Assembly: GCA_933822405.4 (NCBI GenBank)
Contig: CAKOGP040001001.1
Coordinates: 1-64,000 of the forward strand
DNA length: 64,000 bases
Source: Cylindrotheca closterium
Taxonomy: Eukaryota > Bacillariophyta > Bacillariophyceae > Bacillariales > Bacillariaceae
Direction: 5' to 3'
Numbering within the stretch: the first letter of the stretch is position 1; each line of letters opens with the position of its first letter. Both the position numbers and the translations under genes were made by a program. The notes under the pieces are model-generated. The model was not told where the DNA came from. It worked only from the letters and a program-made list of their open reading frames with translations, and ran no database searches. This document shows, piece after piece, positions 10,641 through 20,501 of the stretch.

Positions 10641-11328
10641 ATGACCCCCGAGGAAGATTCCAAAGATGCAAAAGACAATAAGCGCCACGTCTCGTTTTGT
10701 GAGATTCATGTGGTGGAACTGCCCGTGATTCTGGGAGATCATCCATGCTGTCGTGATGGTCTTCCTGTCCAACCAGGATGGGAAGCTTCGGATCGGTATT
10801 CGGTATCTATTGATACCTTTGAAGCAACAAGATTGCCACAGCGTCGTAGCAACTTATTCCTCCCCAAATTTCATCGAGTAAAACTGTAAGTGAAATCTGT
10901 GGCTCATCTTGGTAAACTGCACCCCATTGTCCTTGTTTGCTTTTAACAATCTCGATACTGACTGGCTCATGAATCTTGCACTCCTTTCAATGATTGATAT
11001 TACATCCATTTCTTCATCATTTAGAATCCGAAACGTCCCATTTCGAGACGACGAAGCCAACCCTCGAGCGATTCACAGCCTGGTCGCCGAGAACAGCTTT
11101 GAGAAGACTACCGACATCAAAATGGTGGAAGATCGTTTGAGTGATAGCAACACTAGATTTTCCATATTTCAGTTGGAGCTGGACGAATTGAAAGAAGTAC
11201 GAGAAGAGGAACGAATCGGACGGCGCCGACGCCATCAACAGCGCCAACGACAACGCCAGGCTGTTGCAAAATTGAGACTATACAATGAACAAATGCGCCT
11301 CTATTGCTTATTCCATCAAGATGCTTGA
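10641..11328 (+). CDS. Small protein of a diatom-type family (VSFxEI...ILGDxP motif), two exons
   Basis: Exons 10641-10885 and 11025-11328 are joined across a 139-bp intron with GTAAGT and TTTAG ends. The spliced frame is 182 residues. The first exon has HVSFCEIHVVELP followed by ILGDHPCCRDGLPVQPGWE. From memory, this pattern recurs in many diatom proteins of unknown function (a strand-rich segment, then LGDNP, then a Trp), but I cannot name a function. The second exon begins IRNVPFRDDE and ends in a strongly basic, Gln/Arg-rich helix (RRRRHQQRQRQRQ) likely to form a coiled coil or bind nucleic acid. The start is the first ATG; an upstream in-phase stretch begins only with TTG. Confidence 0.7.
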
Positions 11329-11599
11329 GAAAGGCGTGAGCGCGTGTCACGACGAGGTTCGAACTGTGATGCTAGTGGATCCAACTTGAAGCCGGTCATT
11401 TACCGGTTCTTGCTTTCGCGGATCATTGATTTGATGTCACATTGAAGAGGCCAACAGATTTTGCAAAGTCCAGATTTTGCTCGCTCTTGTTGTGCACCAA
11501 TATTCTAGTACGATCTTGGTAAAAGCAGCGACCCTAGCAGTAGAGTAGTCAAATGAGTACTTCGATTTGAATTTCCACCAATTCTAGCCTATCATTTTA

Positions 11600-12245
11600 G
11601 CAATGAATAGTTACGCATCTTCGACTTCGAAAGGTGGAAGGCTACAGTAGGGGCTAGGACACCGTTCCATGGAGCCAAAGCCAACCTTCTCTTTTCTCTT
11701 AATCCAATATGCCGACTTTTCTGGGTCGCAACAGAGGAATTTATCGATGTATATCAGATCTACGTGAACAGAAATATGCGGGATTCATCATCGTACCATC
11801 GCACCTTCAACATCCAATGCGTGACTTTGAATATTTCCATCCTCGAATCTGACCCTCCGTATGTTATCGTAGGGTTTTGTATTTCTACGTCACCTAAAAC
11901 TCTGGGAGGGTCTGTTACTGCAAACTGATGATAATCAGATTCCAACCATTGCAGAACAAGACGGATATCACAAGCAGACTCACATGGACAAACTAGCTGC
12001 AGTTGCTACGACTGTTTCTTTTTCTTGTATCATTGGTTTTGCTTTGAACATTTGAATTTCTTTTCTGCTCATATGACCGGAAGGTCCTTGAGACGCGCAT
12101 CCGTCAGAAACATGCTTCGGTCGCTCAAGCCAAATTATGCGTTCGCTTTGCTTGATGGTAAATGTTTCGAGTATATAGATGCTGCCGAACAAATAGGTAG
12201 ATGCCAGAGACATAGATATATATATCGGTACTGCGTGACTTAGTA
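11600..12245 (-). pseudogene. Truncated, decayed copy of the GPCR family
   Basis: Read on the minus strand, three pieces align with intact receptors in the right order. They are 12160-12190 (the YLFVRRHTRKF segment after TM5), 11930-12030 (the SQRLQLVCSQA to NVWN segment of TM6) and 11820-11860 plus 11605-11640 (the MEVPRRKCD repeat and the C-terminal SLPPSEVE end). TM7 and most of the tail are deleted and there are frame changes. It is not expected to be functional. It lies directly downstream of copy 3 on the same strand, as expected for a failed tandem duplicate. Confidence 0.7.
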
Positions 12246-12264
12246 GCCGAAAAGTCGTTACTAG

Positions 12265-14333
12265 TCACGCACCTTCAACTTCGGAAGGAGGTAGACTCAC
12301 AAATCGGCTTGGCCGAGCCAAGGGTACATCGGATGCCATTTTTCTTCTTAGTCTGTTATGTCGACTTGTCAGCTTTTCTGAATGCAGCACTAGTGGATCA
12401 TCTGAACCGCTAGAGTAACTCCGTGTTGGAGGATCGACTGGTGTATCCGATGTACGTTTTGGAACGGAAATAGGCGAATCATTTGATACCTTCAATACGT
12501 CCGATGTACGTCTTGGTACCTGAATTGGCATGTCAGCAGATGCATCACACTTGCGCCTTGGAACTTCCATCCTTGAATCTGTCTTGAGGGATCTTCTTTC
12601 TATGCCATCCAATAAGTCATCTTCACTGCTTTCCACAGTAGATAGAGCAGGTCTCGGAGGAGCAGTCACTGGTGCTGATGTTGATCCATCTTTCCAACGA
12701 CTCTCTGATGGTTCTGTGGGTGCTGGCATTCCCGCCGAAGCTACAGAAAGATGCGATCCGTTGGCCTGATATGGAGTCAAATCAAAAACAGATTCTGACA
12801 GTTCACTGATGGCCCCCAACGATGACGTTCGGTTCCGACTAGAGGCAAAGCAGGCTGGAGAATTCTGGTTTCCTTGCGGACTGACGTCGTGCCATCGGCC
12901 GTCTTCGTCTAGTACATCAGAGTCATCGTCAAAGTCGCCGTAGCTTGCTGTCAAAGATGATAGCATGTTGCGTGGAAGGCGTGCTGGCGGAACTGAGTTA
13001 GAAGTCAGCGTGTCCCCAACCGGTGTATCGGCTGCTTCTGATTGGGACAAGTCCTTTTGTTGGGCTACAATATCCACAAGGGTCCCAACCATGCAACGAC
13101 CGGCACCATCAGTCGGAGGAAGCTTGTCGCCAAGAAATATTCGTTTCACGGCCCATCGCTTCCCTTCATATGGGAACTCTTGTCTCAGCATCAAGTACTT
13201 GGGTCGACAGAATATTAGACAATTGAAAAACCCTTGGATTCTACATATACGAAATGAACCATGGATGAGGAAAGTTGCGAGATATGGTTCCATATCGTCG
13301 AATTCACTAGTACTTACGGAAGCATCATAGTTTGTATGACAAGCACGGGGAAGTCCTCTACCATCTTTTCCATTTCATCTGCTCGAGTCTTAACGCTCGC
13401 CTGTAAGCCGATGATAACCAGATTCCAAACATTGCATAAAAAAAAGGATATCACAAACAGAAGTGCCTGTGAACAAACTAGCTGTAGTCGCTGCGATTGT
13501 TTCTTGTTCTTCTTCTTGTATTTGTTGCTTGGAGGAACATTTTTGCTGCTCGGGACGCTGGAAGATTCTTGAGACAAATCTTCCATGTATCGTCCGCTGC
13601 AACCAAATGATATGTTCACTTTATTGCTCGGTGTTGAATCTTCTTTTTCTTGAATTGAAAACTTCCGAGTGTGGGTTCGAACAAACCAATAAATGCTCAA
13701 CTGCGTAAAGGCCAAACACAGGGCGACTCCAACCATAGGTATACCAACGAATATGATTATAACTTTCGAGCGTTGGATGTTTCGTTCTTGCAGTTCAAAT
13801 GGTTTGGCACTCGAGTAATCGTAGTTTCTCACATAACATGATGCTCCTCCAGCCCTCTCCCCATAGATGCCCATGGCAGCACCAGCAATGGCAGTGCACA
13901 GTGGATATCCGATTGCCACGATGTGCATAAATAGCTCAATGCGCTTGGCGATAGTAGCATTTTTCATACCATATCGAGTAGTCAACAAAAAGTAGATTGA
14001 TAACATCCCCTGGTACCAGATTCCAGCAGTTGTTGCTTGGACCATGAATGCGCCGTACGTGCAGGTAGTGTCATTTCCAAAGGCCCATATTCTATTGCTC
14101 GTCTCTCTTGGTCGAAGAAAAGTGACCATCCCCATGTTTAAGCTGTAGGCAATGTCACAGACGCTCATTGCAACGAGAAGTCGGGTGTAGGGAGTCCATT
14201 GCTGTACCTTTCGTCGTTGTCTTGCGAGATAGATGATAGCAGTGCTTCCCAGTATGCTGATGATGGCACTCGGGATTGGCAGTATGCTTAGGACTATCTG
14301 CTGTGGATCTGAAAGTTGACGATAAGAACTCAT
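12265..14333 (-). CDS. Seven-transmembrane receptor, cAMP-receptor/class-E-like GPCR (copy 3, two exons)
   Basis: Exons 14333-13318 and 13240-12265 are joined across a 77-bp intron (13241-13317) at exactly the TM7 position used in copy 1. The product is 663 residues, starting MSSYRQLSDPQQ; an in-phase upstream ATG at 14396 would add 21 residues with no counterpart in the paralogues. It has the usual family features: RLLVAMSVCD in TM2, RPRETSNRIWAFGND before TM3, TTRYGMK at the end of TM3, a basic loop 3 and IQGFFNCLIF in TM7. Tail motifs are ISELSESVFDLTPYQANGSHL, VPRRKCD, VPRRTSD and VPKRTSD, ending in SLPPSEVEGA. The tail is nearly identical in DNA to that of copy 4. A decayed copy lies just downstream. 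Confidence 0.8.
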
Positions 14334-14805
14334 TCGAATATTATTTCTATTATTTACCTTCACCTGAATATTTTTTATCTTGTACTCGTCAATCAACTTG
14401 CGTTTTGAAGCGAAATATGTCTTTTCTTCATTCCAAAATGAGCTCTGTCGAATGACAATGAGAATCCTTTAATAAAAGATATATTTATCAGCTGTTCTAT
14501 GCTATTTAGGGGAAACATCAATTGATTCTGATTGTGAAACTCTTTTTAAGTGGAGACCATCGAAACTTCTTTGATCTTGCGCGAAGATGTTTCATACCCG
14601 GTCAATGACTGGATTGCTCCGGATTGAGTCGATGAGGGTACCGCAGTACTGTAGGTACTTTGTCGCAAAGTAGATGTTCCACAAATTCGAAAATGTCGAG
14701 AATCCTTTCGGTGTTATTAGCAATTAGCCTAGCAACAGAGTGGGGAAGAGAATATCATTCTATGATTTGCATGTCGACCAATCACAGCAGAAAAGGCGTT
14801 ACTAT
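14334..14805. other. Upstream flank of GPCR 3 / downstream of GPCR 4
   Basis: The interval holds the promoter of copy 3. Bases 14514-14594 are repeated, with changes, upstream of copy 4 (16962-17055), so the duplication unit included 5' flanking DNA. No gene is seen. Confidence 0.5.
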
Positions 14806-16785
14806 TCACGCATCTTCAACTTCGGAATGAGGTAGACTCACAAATCGGCTCGGCCGGGCCAAGGGCATATCGTATGCCATTTTTCTTCTTGGTCCGATAT
14901 CTCGCCTTGTCAGCTTTTCTGGATCTAGTACTGATGGATCATCTGAACCGCTAGAGTAACTCAGTGTTGGAGGATCGACTGGTGTATCCGATGTACGTTT
15001 TGGAACGGAAATAGGCGAATCATTTGATACCTTCAATACGTCTGATGTACGTATCGGCACCTGAATTGGCATATCAACAGATGCATCACACTTGCGCCTT
15101 GGAACTTCCATCCTTGAATCTGTCTTGAGGGATCTTCTTTCTATGCCATCCAATAAGTCATCTTCACTGCTTTCCACAGTAGATAGAGCAGGTCTCGGAG
15201 GAGCAGTCACTGGTGCTGATGTTGATCCATCTTTCCAACGACTCTCTGATGATTCTGTGGGTGCTGGCATTCCCGCCGAAGCTACAGAAAGATGCGATCC
15301 GTTGGCCTGATATGGAGTCAAATCAAAAACAGATTCTGACAATTCACTGATGGCCCCCAACGATGACGTTCGGTTCCGACTAGAGGCAAAGCAGGCTGGA
15401 GAATTCTGGTTTCCTTGCGGACTGACGTCGTGCCATCGGTCGTCTTCGTCTAGTATATCAGAGTCATCGTCAAAATTACCCTCGCTTCCCGTCAAAGACG
15501 ATATCATGTTGTGTGGAAGGCGTGACTGAGCCATCCTTGAGGTCCCCGTGTCTCCAACCGGTGCATCTGCTTCTGATCTGGGCTCGTCCCCCCGATTGGT
15601 AACACTCTGTGCATCAAGCTTGTAACCATCACAAACAGTTGGTCGAAGCTTGTCGCCAAGAAATATTCGTCTCACTGTCCAAAATCTCCCTTCCCTGGGG
15701 AATGAAAGCCTTAGCTTCAAGTATTTGGGACGCAAAAAGATTATTACATTGAAAAGGCCCTGTAACGGGAGTAGAGCTGCTTGCAACACTGCCAGAGGAT
15801 AGTATTTTACCATCAATTCTATGTCTTTCAGGTCACTGCCCGGTAAAATGCCCATTAAAGAATTCCAAGCATTGCACACCATGAAGGCCATCACAAACAG
15901 AAACGCTTGTGAGCAAACCAGCTGCAGTCGTTGTGACTGGCTTGCTATCTTCCTCTTCGATATATTGTCTTTGTTCTTGCTTTCTCGCCTGGATGTTTTC
16001 TTTGTGCTATTTGCTATTCTTGAAGACCCTTTCGATGAATCAGACGATTCGGCAAACGATACATCCACATCGCCCGGTGTGGAATCCTCGGTCTCTTGAG
16101 ATGGATGCTTTCGAATATGGCGCCGAACAAACAAATAGATGACAACGTTGTTGATTACCAGGCAGATGAATACGGCCAGCACAGGTAAGGCAAAGAAAAC
16201 AGTTCCAATGATATCATACACCATAGCACTTTCTGCTGTTTCCTTAGATCCAGATGTACCTTCTTTGCTGTCTCTGCTCATCCAACAGGACATTGCTCCA
16301 GCCTTCTCCCCATAAATGTCGACAACAGCACCAACGATGGCAGTGCCAATTGCAAATCCAAGCGCCACCAAATGCATCATTGGTTCAATACGCCGAGAGA
16401 TCTTTGAATTCTTCATGCCATATCGAGCCGTTAACAAAAAGTAAAATGATAACATCCCATTGTAACAGATTGCGCCTACTAAAGATGCTTGATTGATGAC
16501 TCCGATGTAGCTGCAGGTAGCGTCATTCCCAAACGCCCATATTCTGTAGCTTGACTCTCTCGGTCGAAGGAAAGTAGAAAACCCTACGTTCAGGCTGAAG
16601 ACGATGTCACAGACGCTCATTGCAACGAGAAGCCGAGTGTAAGGGGTCCAATTTTGAATCTTTCTTCTTTCTTTCGCGAGATAGATGATTGCAGAGCTTC
16701 CCAGTATGCTAATGATAGCACTCGGGATTGGAAGTATGCTCAGGACTATCTGCTGCGTATCTGATAGCTGTCGGTAAGTACTCAT
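14806..16785 (-). CDS. Seven-transmembrane receptor, cAMP-receptor/class-E-like GPCR (copy 4, intronless, mosaic)
   Basis: This is a single frame of 659 residues starting MSTYRQLSDTQQ. The receptor core up to RRIFLGDKLRPTVCDG and on to SRMAQSRLP is very close to copy 2, including loop 2 (CWMSRDSKEGTSG) and the intronless TM7 (LLPLQGLFN). From about base 15476 downward (residue 437 on) the tail instead matches copy 3 almost base for base (DDDSD, RWHDVSPQGNQNSPACF, VFDLTPYQANGSHL, VPKRTSD). The gene therefore appears to be a recombinant of two family members. One of the repeated motifs is changed to VPIRTSD. The frame is intact, with all seven hydrophobic segments, the Cys pair and TARYGMK, so it should be functional. 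Confidence 0.8.
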   Translation of the reverse strand: MSTYRQLSDTQQIVLSILPIPSAIISILGSSAIIYLAKERRKIQNWTPYTRLLVAMSVCDIVFSLNVGFSTFLRPRESSYRIWAFGNDATCSYIGVINQASLVGAICYNGMLSFYFLLTARYGMKNSKISRRIEPMMHLVALGFAIGTAIVGAVVDIYGEKAGAMSCWMSRDSKEGTSGSKETAESAMVYDIIGTVFFALPVLAVFICLVINNVVIYLFVRRHIRKHPSQETEDSTPGDVDVSFAESSDSSKGSSRIANSTKKTSRRESKNKDNISKRKIASQSQRLQLVCSQAFLFVMAFMVCNAWNSLMGILPGSDLKDIELMVKYYPLAVLQAALLPLQGLFNVIIFLRPKYLKLRLSFPREGRFWTVRRIFLGDKLRPTVCDGYKLDAQSVTNRGDEPRSEADAPVGDTGTSRMAQSRLPHNMISSLTGSEGNFDDDSDILDEDDRWHDVSPQGNQNSPACFASSRNRTSSLGAISELSESVFDLTPYQANGSHLSVASAGMPAPTESSESRWKDGSTSAPVTAPPRPALSTVESSEDDLLDGIERRSLKTDSRMEVPRRKCDASVDMPIQVPIRTSDVLKVSNDSPISVPKRTSDTPVDPPTLSYSSGSDDPSVLDPEKLTRRDIGPRRKMAYDMPLARPSRFVSLPHSEVEDA

Positions 16786-17624
16786 CCTAATATTGTTTCT
16801 TTTGCTTCCTTTTTTGTGACGGTCATTTTGTGAAACACCTTATCTATATTATTGCGTTGGATCCCGCAGTTTCTTCCACTCGATCAGAAGAGTGTGGTCA
16901 TAAATGTGAGCTCAAACCTCACCTTCTTTTCTTCCTGAAGTCGCAAAGAAGATATTTTGGCAGAAATATCAATTGATTGAATGATTCGGATTGTGAAAAC
17001 GCGGGTATTTCATATATACCATCGAAACTTCCTTGATCTTGCGCGAAGATGCTTTCAAAAATTGAATTACCACGACACAAGTGGGTGAATTCAATCTCAG
17101 TCGATAAACTGGGCATCATTGCCTCGGCGCATCGACAACAACTTTTGACGGTGGAAGGTCCGTCTGTAACACAATGTAGTCAAAGAGATCAAACAGTGTG
17201 CCTGCGGTCATATTAGGATTTTGAGTCGATCTGTCGAATCCAGAGGCATTATAATACATATTATTGCAGGGGAGCGAAAAAGATAGCTATCAAGGTCAAC
17301 TATAGCTAGAGTTTGAATTGGGCATCTGAGGGATGCCGTAAGCCGACGACTTTTTATTAAAATGATGGATGACCTCTTCTTTGTTTTTTTGTCTCAGCGG
17401 ATTTGGCACTGTATTGTCCACTTTCACAAATTTTGGGCTTATTTAGACATCGACGTCCAAGACGTACCGACTACTACTTCGGATTTGACACTGTATTGGG
17501 TCTACCACACATGTGCTTTCGCAAGATTTGAACAGACGACATATGCGACCTGACCCCATTTCATCATGTTGCAACTTCTGCAAGTCTCATAGGGAGTATT
17601 TCATGCAGTCTCCTAGACTGTTCA
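16786..17624. other. Upstream flank of GPCR 4 / downstream of GPCR 5
   Basis: It contains the second copy of the shared upstream segment (16962-17055). The rest has only short, unsupported open frames and no RNA or element that I recognise. Confidence 0.45.
16962..17055. repeat. Duplicated upstream segment shared by GPCR 3 and GPCR 4
   Basis: This segment matches 14514-14594, with blocks ATCAATTGATT, GATTGTGAAA, CCATCGAAACTTC and TTGATCTTGCGCGAAGATG conserved in order. Both copies lie about 180-250 bp upstream of a receptor start on the minus strand. They may simply be retained duplicated DNA, or conserved regulatory DNA. Confidence 0.65.
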
Positions 17625-19601
17625 CTAGTCCTCGATATCGGAAGGCGGAAGACTCAAGAACCGTTCTGGTGGAGCCAGAGGCATATCAAATGGTAGCTTT
17701 CCCCTTGCTGATCCAATATGCGGCATTGTTACCCTCTTCGAATTGATCACTGGTGAAAGATCCGAAGTACTGCTACTGCAACTCCCTGTTGGAGAATCGA
17801 TTGGTGCATCAAATGTACGTTTTGGAATGCGAATAGGGGAATCTGAAACATTGCATATATCCGATGGTCGCCTTGGTGCCTGGATTGGTAGATCAGATAT
17901 TTCGGGCTTGCGCCTTGGAATTTTCAAACTCGAATCTGTCCTGTGGGATTTTTCTGTGTCACCTAAGTCGCTTCCTCTGCTTTGCAGACAAGATGCAGCA
18001 GTTGTTCCTGCACCTTTCCAACGACTCTCGGAGGGTTCTGTGAGAATCGGCAATGTCACAGAACTCGTAAAAAGGTGGGATCCATTGGCCTGGTAAGGAG
18101 TCAAATCAAACACAGATTCTGACAGCTCACTGATGGCTCCCAACGATGGTAATCGATTGTGACCGGAAGCAAGGCCAGTGGGTGCACCCTGGCTCCCTAA
18201 ACCTTGCGTTCGCGCATTTTTCTGCAGCTCTTCTCCTTGTAGTCCATCCGCCGCAGAACCATCGAAATCTCCACCACTTGCTGTCAAAGACGATATCATG
18301 TTGCGTGGAAGGCGTGATGGAGCTAATCCGGAACCCTCCATGTCCCCAGTAGCTGCATCTGTATCTGATTCGGCTTCACACCGTCGATTGACAACATTAT
18401 CAACAGGAGCACGACCGACCCTTCTACCACTGGCACCAGCGGGTCGAAGTTGATTGCCAAGAAATATTCGTTGTGCTGTCCACAGTCTCCCTTCAATGGG
18501 GAACTCAAGTCGCAGCATCAAGTATTTGGGACGCAAAAATATGATCATGTTGAAGAGGCCCTGCAGCGGGAGTAGGGTTGCTTGCACCACTGCTAGAGGA
18601 TAGTACTTCATCATCATCTCCGTTTCATCTGCCCGGTTCTGAACGCTTCCCTGCAAAATTTCCATCGCCACATTCCAAGTATGACACAACACGAAGGCCA
18701 ACACAAAGAGAAATGCCTGGGAACAAACCAGCTGCAGTCGTTGCGACTGACTTGCTAACTTCCTCGTTGACCTCTTGTCATTGTTCCTGCGGTGTTGGCG
18801 GGTGGTTGGTTGATTTGTGGTACTTGCGTTCCTGGAAGACCCTTGAGATGACTGCATCGGTAACGCGCTTCGTTCGCTCCAGCCAAATGATACATTGGTA
18901 TTGGCTGGAGCGGGATCCTTTCCTTCTTTAGATGAACACTTTCGAGTATAGTGTCTCACGAACAAATAAATGGAAATGTTGTTGAATACCAGGCAAATGA
19001 ACACGGTCAATACAGGTATCGCAAAGAACATATACATCACTGCATCAGTTGTGCTCTTTTCGTCTTGATCGGATGCACTCGATTTATCGTAGCTGCGTAC
19101 ATAACACGATGCTGCCCCAGCTCTCTCCCCATAGATGCCCATGCCAGCGCCAACGATGGCAGTGCCAATTGGATATCCAAGTGCCACAATATGCATCAAT
19201 GGTTCAATGCGCTTGGCGATTGTAGCATTTTTCATACCATATCGAGTCGTCAATAAAAAGTAGATTGACAACATCCCCTGGTACCATATTGCTGCTGTGG
19301 TAGCTTGATTCATGAATGCTGCGAAACTGCAGGTACCATCATTTCCAAAGGCCCATATTCTATTGCTCGTCTCTCTTGGTCGAAGAAAAGTAGCTACGCC
19401 TATGCTTAAGCTGAAGGCAATGTCACAGGCACTCATTGCAACGAGAAGTCGTGTGTAAGGAGTGCATCGCTGTACCTTTCGTCTTTGTATTGCGAGATAT
19501 ATGACAGCAGTACTTCCCAGTATACTGATGATAGCACTTATTATTGGCAGTATGCTCAGGATTATTTGCTTTGTACCTGACAGATGACGGAAATCACTCA
19601 T
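17625..19601 (-). CDS. Seven-transmembrane receptor, cAMP-receptor/class-E-like GPCR (copy 5, intronless)
   Basis: The single frame encodes 658 residues from MSDFRHLSGTKQ. Approximate segments are TM1 12-37, TM2 50-73, TM3 92-118, TM4 135-157, TM5 187-215, TM6 290-314 and TM7 333-358. C91 (before TM3) and C166 (loop 2) sit where the conserved GPCR disulphide is expected. TTRYG at 118-122 takes the DRY position. TM7 reads LLPLQGLFNMIIFLRPKYL, resembling the QG-N pattern of cAR-type receptors. The tail of about 300 residues has ISELSESVFDLTPYQANGSHL, then IPRRKPE, APRRPSD and IPKRTFD repeats, and ends in SLPPSDIED. It is the most diverged tail of the five. It is head-to-head with the LRR gene, about 900 bp away. 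Confidence 0.8.
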   Translation of the reverse strand: MSDFRHLSGTKQIILSILPIISAIISILGSTAVIYLAIQRRKVQRCTPYTRLLVAMSACDIAFSLSIGVATFLRPRETSNRIWAFGNDGTCSFAAFMNQATTAAIWYQGMLSIYFLLTTRYGMKNATIAKRIEPLMHIVALGYPIGTAIVGAGMGIYGERAGAASCYVRSYDKSSASDQDEKSTTDAVMYMFFAIPVLTVFICLVFNNISIYLFVRHYTRKCSSKEGKDPAPANTNVSFGWSERSALPMQSSQGSSRNASTTNQPTTRQHRRNNDKRSTRKLASQSQRLQLVCSQAFLFVLAFVLCHTWNVAMEILQGSVQNRADETEMMMKYYPLAVVQATLLPLQGLFNMIIFLRPKYLMLRLEFPIEGRLWTAQRIFLGNQLRPAGASGRRVGRAPVDNVVNRRCEAESDTDAATGDMEGSGLAPSRLPRNMISSLTASGGDFDGSAADGLQGEELQKNARTQGLGSQGAPTGLASGHNRLPSLGAISELSESVFDLTPYQANGSHLFTSSVTLPILTEPSESRWKGAGTTAASCLQSRGSDLGDTEKSHRTDSSLKIPRRKPEISDLPIQAPRRPSDICNVSDSPIRIPKRTFDAPIDSPTGSCSSSTSDLSPVINSKRVTMPHIGSARGKLPFDMPLAPPERFLSLPPSDIED

Positions 19602-20501
19602 TCTACCTTATTGCTTCGGTTCCGCAAACCTGATTTCTGATATTGAATGTGAATGATTTTGTGAGTGCGCAGGCTAATTTTCGAAAGAAGAATTGTCTGT
19701 CTCACTTCGATCAGAAGAGAATCACGATTGTACACGTGTATCCATAGGTACGGGTAAAATGTCAATGTGAATCTTTTGGGTTCATTTAGAGACCAAGTCA
19801 TTTGTAATTGCTTTCATTTATAGATCAGAAGGGAACACAAATTGCTTCTTTTTGGGTGAGAGATAGAAATAAAAATGTCAAGATGAATCTTATGAAATAC
19901 TTTAAGAGTTTGAGCTGATCAGAAGACAACCTACACACCCTCAAAAGGTTTCAACGAACAATTTGAGAACTACCGTATGATACTGTCGAAATTCGAATTG
20001 TAAAACTTCTGGATTGGAGCATGGCACAGCGAATTGTATTCGACAATGGATGCGGAGTTTCCAAATGGATTGCTTCTACTGTCGTCTAAAAGACCTAGTG
20101 GAATCGACTGATTCATTCATTCATTCATTCCACCCCCCAAACGACCATGACCAAGGCACGACGAAGAAGGAGGTCACTTACTGTAGATACTCATGTGGGA
20201 TTTATTCGAATCGGTATATCAGAAGCAATACCAAAATATCACCAGTGAGCATATTCAAATAGAAGCATACTTGTACACAAGTACATACCACTACCGGTAC
20301 TGTATGACCAGAAAAGCCAGTCGGGCCGGCCGGGCGTCGGGCGCGGGCAGACATCAGCTTTATATTGGACTATCTCGACTACAAGTCATGATGACATAGG
20401 GTCATTTTCAATTTACGTTTGTTTGTTGCAACTCGCGTTGTCATCTTCATCATCATCATCACGAACACACATGACCCTAAAGCTCATTATACGAATACCC
20501 A
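19602..20501. other. Divergent intergenic region between GPCR 5 and the LRR gene
   Basis: It should contain both promoters. Visible features are an (ATTC)5 microsatellite at 20111-20130 and a short GC-rich stretch at 20321-20350. No gene is seen. Confidence 0.45.

Noticed and set aside
11351..11375. GGTTCGAAC, resembling a tRNA T-loop
   Set aside because: The flanking bases do not form a T stem and no acceptor or anticodon arms are found at the right distances.
20111..20130. (ATTC)5 microsatellite and other simple repeats (AC near 10600, CAT near 29200)
   Set aside because: Ordinary simple-sequence repeats with no evident role.
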